45,026 nt of DNA. It comes from Alphaproteobacteria bacterium. GTDB taxonomy: Bacteria; Pseudomonadota; Alphaproteobacteria; JAAEOK01. The notes beneath the pieces are model-generated. The model ran no database searches, was not told the origin of the DNA, and was given only the letters and a program-made list of their open reading frames with translations. The stretch is taken from contig JAAEOK010000093.1 of the NCBI GenBank assembly GCA_024244705.1, positions 1 to 45,026 of the forward strand. The letters run 5' to 3'. A program made the translations under genes and the position numbers. Numbering within the stretch: position 1 is the stretch's first letter; every line of letters begins with the position of its first letter. Below, in pieces: positions 44,858-45,026 of the stretch.

Positions 44858-45026
44858 TACCAAATCCCGTTGATCATGACCTATATGCCCATTGCCTGTG
44901 TCCGATCGACATGATTTTCCAGGGCTGATCGATGAGCTTGTTCCAGGCGTCACAGCAGTGGTCGACGATGTCGTCGTATGAGTTGAAGACGCGGTTGGAC
45001 AGCCAGTTGTCGCGCATGAACTGCCA
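44858..45026 (-). mobile_element. IS630-family insertion sequence, 3' end (element continues right of the window)
   Basis: Bases 44858-44998 are the inverted copy of 1-141, with one mismatch; 28 more bases of the element are visible to 45026. The boundary is at TA 44858-44859. The insertion lies between the purine operon terminator and whatever follows outside, and no gene is visibly interrupted here. Confidence 0.85.
44874..45026 (-). CDS. IS630-family transposase, C-terminal fragment (cut by window edge)
   Basis: The last 50 codons of the transposase are visible, from WQFMRDNWLSNRVFNSYDD to the stop at 44874-44876. The sequence is identical to the left copy where they overlap, except one codon (TAT, Tyr, here; CAT, His, at 114-116). 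The catalytic region is outside the window. Confidence 0.82.
   Translation of the reverse strand, partial: WQFMRDNWLSNRVFNSYDDIVDHCCDAWNKLIDQPWKIMSIGHRQWAYRS

Overview
The window reads as one contiguous piece of a high-GC alphaproteobacterial chromosome, possibly from the Rhodospirillales or a related marine/soil group. This is inferred from gene content and order: an HDAC-xseB-ispA-dxs-tlyA-RNA methyltransferase run, a paa cluster with PaaN, and a PuuD/PuuE-type urate pathway. Coding density is high, no gap between genes exceeds about 220 bp, and I see no rRNA, tRNA or CRISPR array. Both ends of the window lie inside copies of the same IS630-family element, in opposite orientation with their 3' ends pointing inward. 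The sequence may therefore be a contig cut at repeats.

Layout. (1) 1-1010: IS630 end, an SH3-like exported protein whose frame runs into the IS, and a DUF2846-like lipoprotein. (2) 1047-7242, minus strand: a tight housekeeping run of histone-deacetylase-like hydrolase, xseB, ispA, dxs, tlyA and a TrmA/RlmD-type tRNA/rRNA uridine methyltransferase. (3) 7427-14003, plus strand: a GalT/HIT-like nucleotidyltransferase, an RND efflux pair (adaptor and permease) and a DadA-like FAD oxidoreductase. (4) 14045-15733: TusA, a small lipoprotein and a CDF cation transporter. (5) 15902-28482: aromatic acid/CoA catabolism. PaaN and a MioC-like flavodoxin lie on the minus strand. A solitary PaaA-like protein, then paaG, paaH, paaI, a PaaJ-like thiolase, paaK, a class A flavin hydroxylase and a DUF2783 protein lie on the plus strand. 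An ACSM-type acyl-CoA synthetase follows on the minus strand. (6) 28617-29903: a GT87-like membrane glycosyltransferase. (7) 29952-44738: a divergent purine island. A GntR/FCD regulator, PuuD, PuuE and an unusual M20 hydrolase read leftward. UraH, XdhA, XdhB, XdhC, guanine deaminase and a BMP-type ABC transporter read rightward, ending at a strong intrinsic terminator.

How the genes work together. The purine island would import nucleosides or bases and carry guanine to xanthine (GuaD), urate (XdhABC), 5-hydroxyisourate (PuuD), OHCU (UraH) and, after decarboxylation, allantoin to allantoate (PuuE). No OHCU decarboxylase (UraD) is present here. The M20 protein is the only candidate for a later step, but it lacks two canonical metal ligands. 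The paa block has the ligase and the late beta-oxidation-like enzymes, but not the PaaABCDE oxygenase as a set and no MaoC hydratase. Its only oxygenase-like gene is a PaaA homologue that appears to have lost diiron ligands. These two are the best candidates for undescribed biology in the window. Everything else is mostly recognisable. All family calls come from reading sequences by eye, without database searches.
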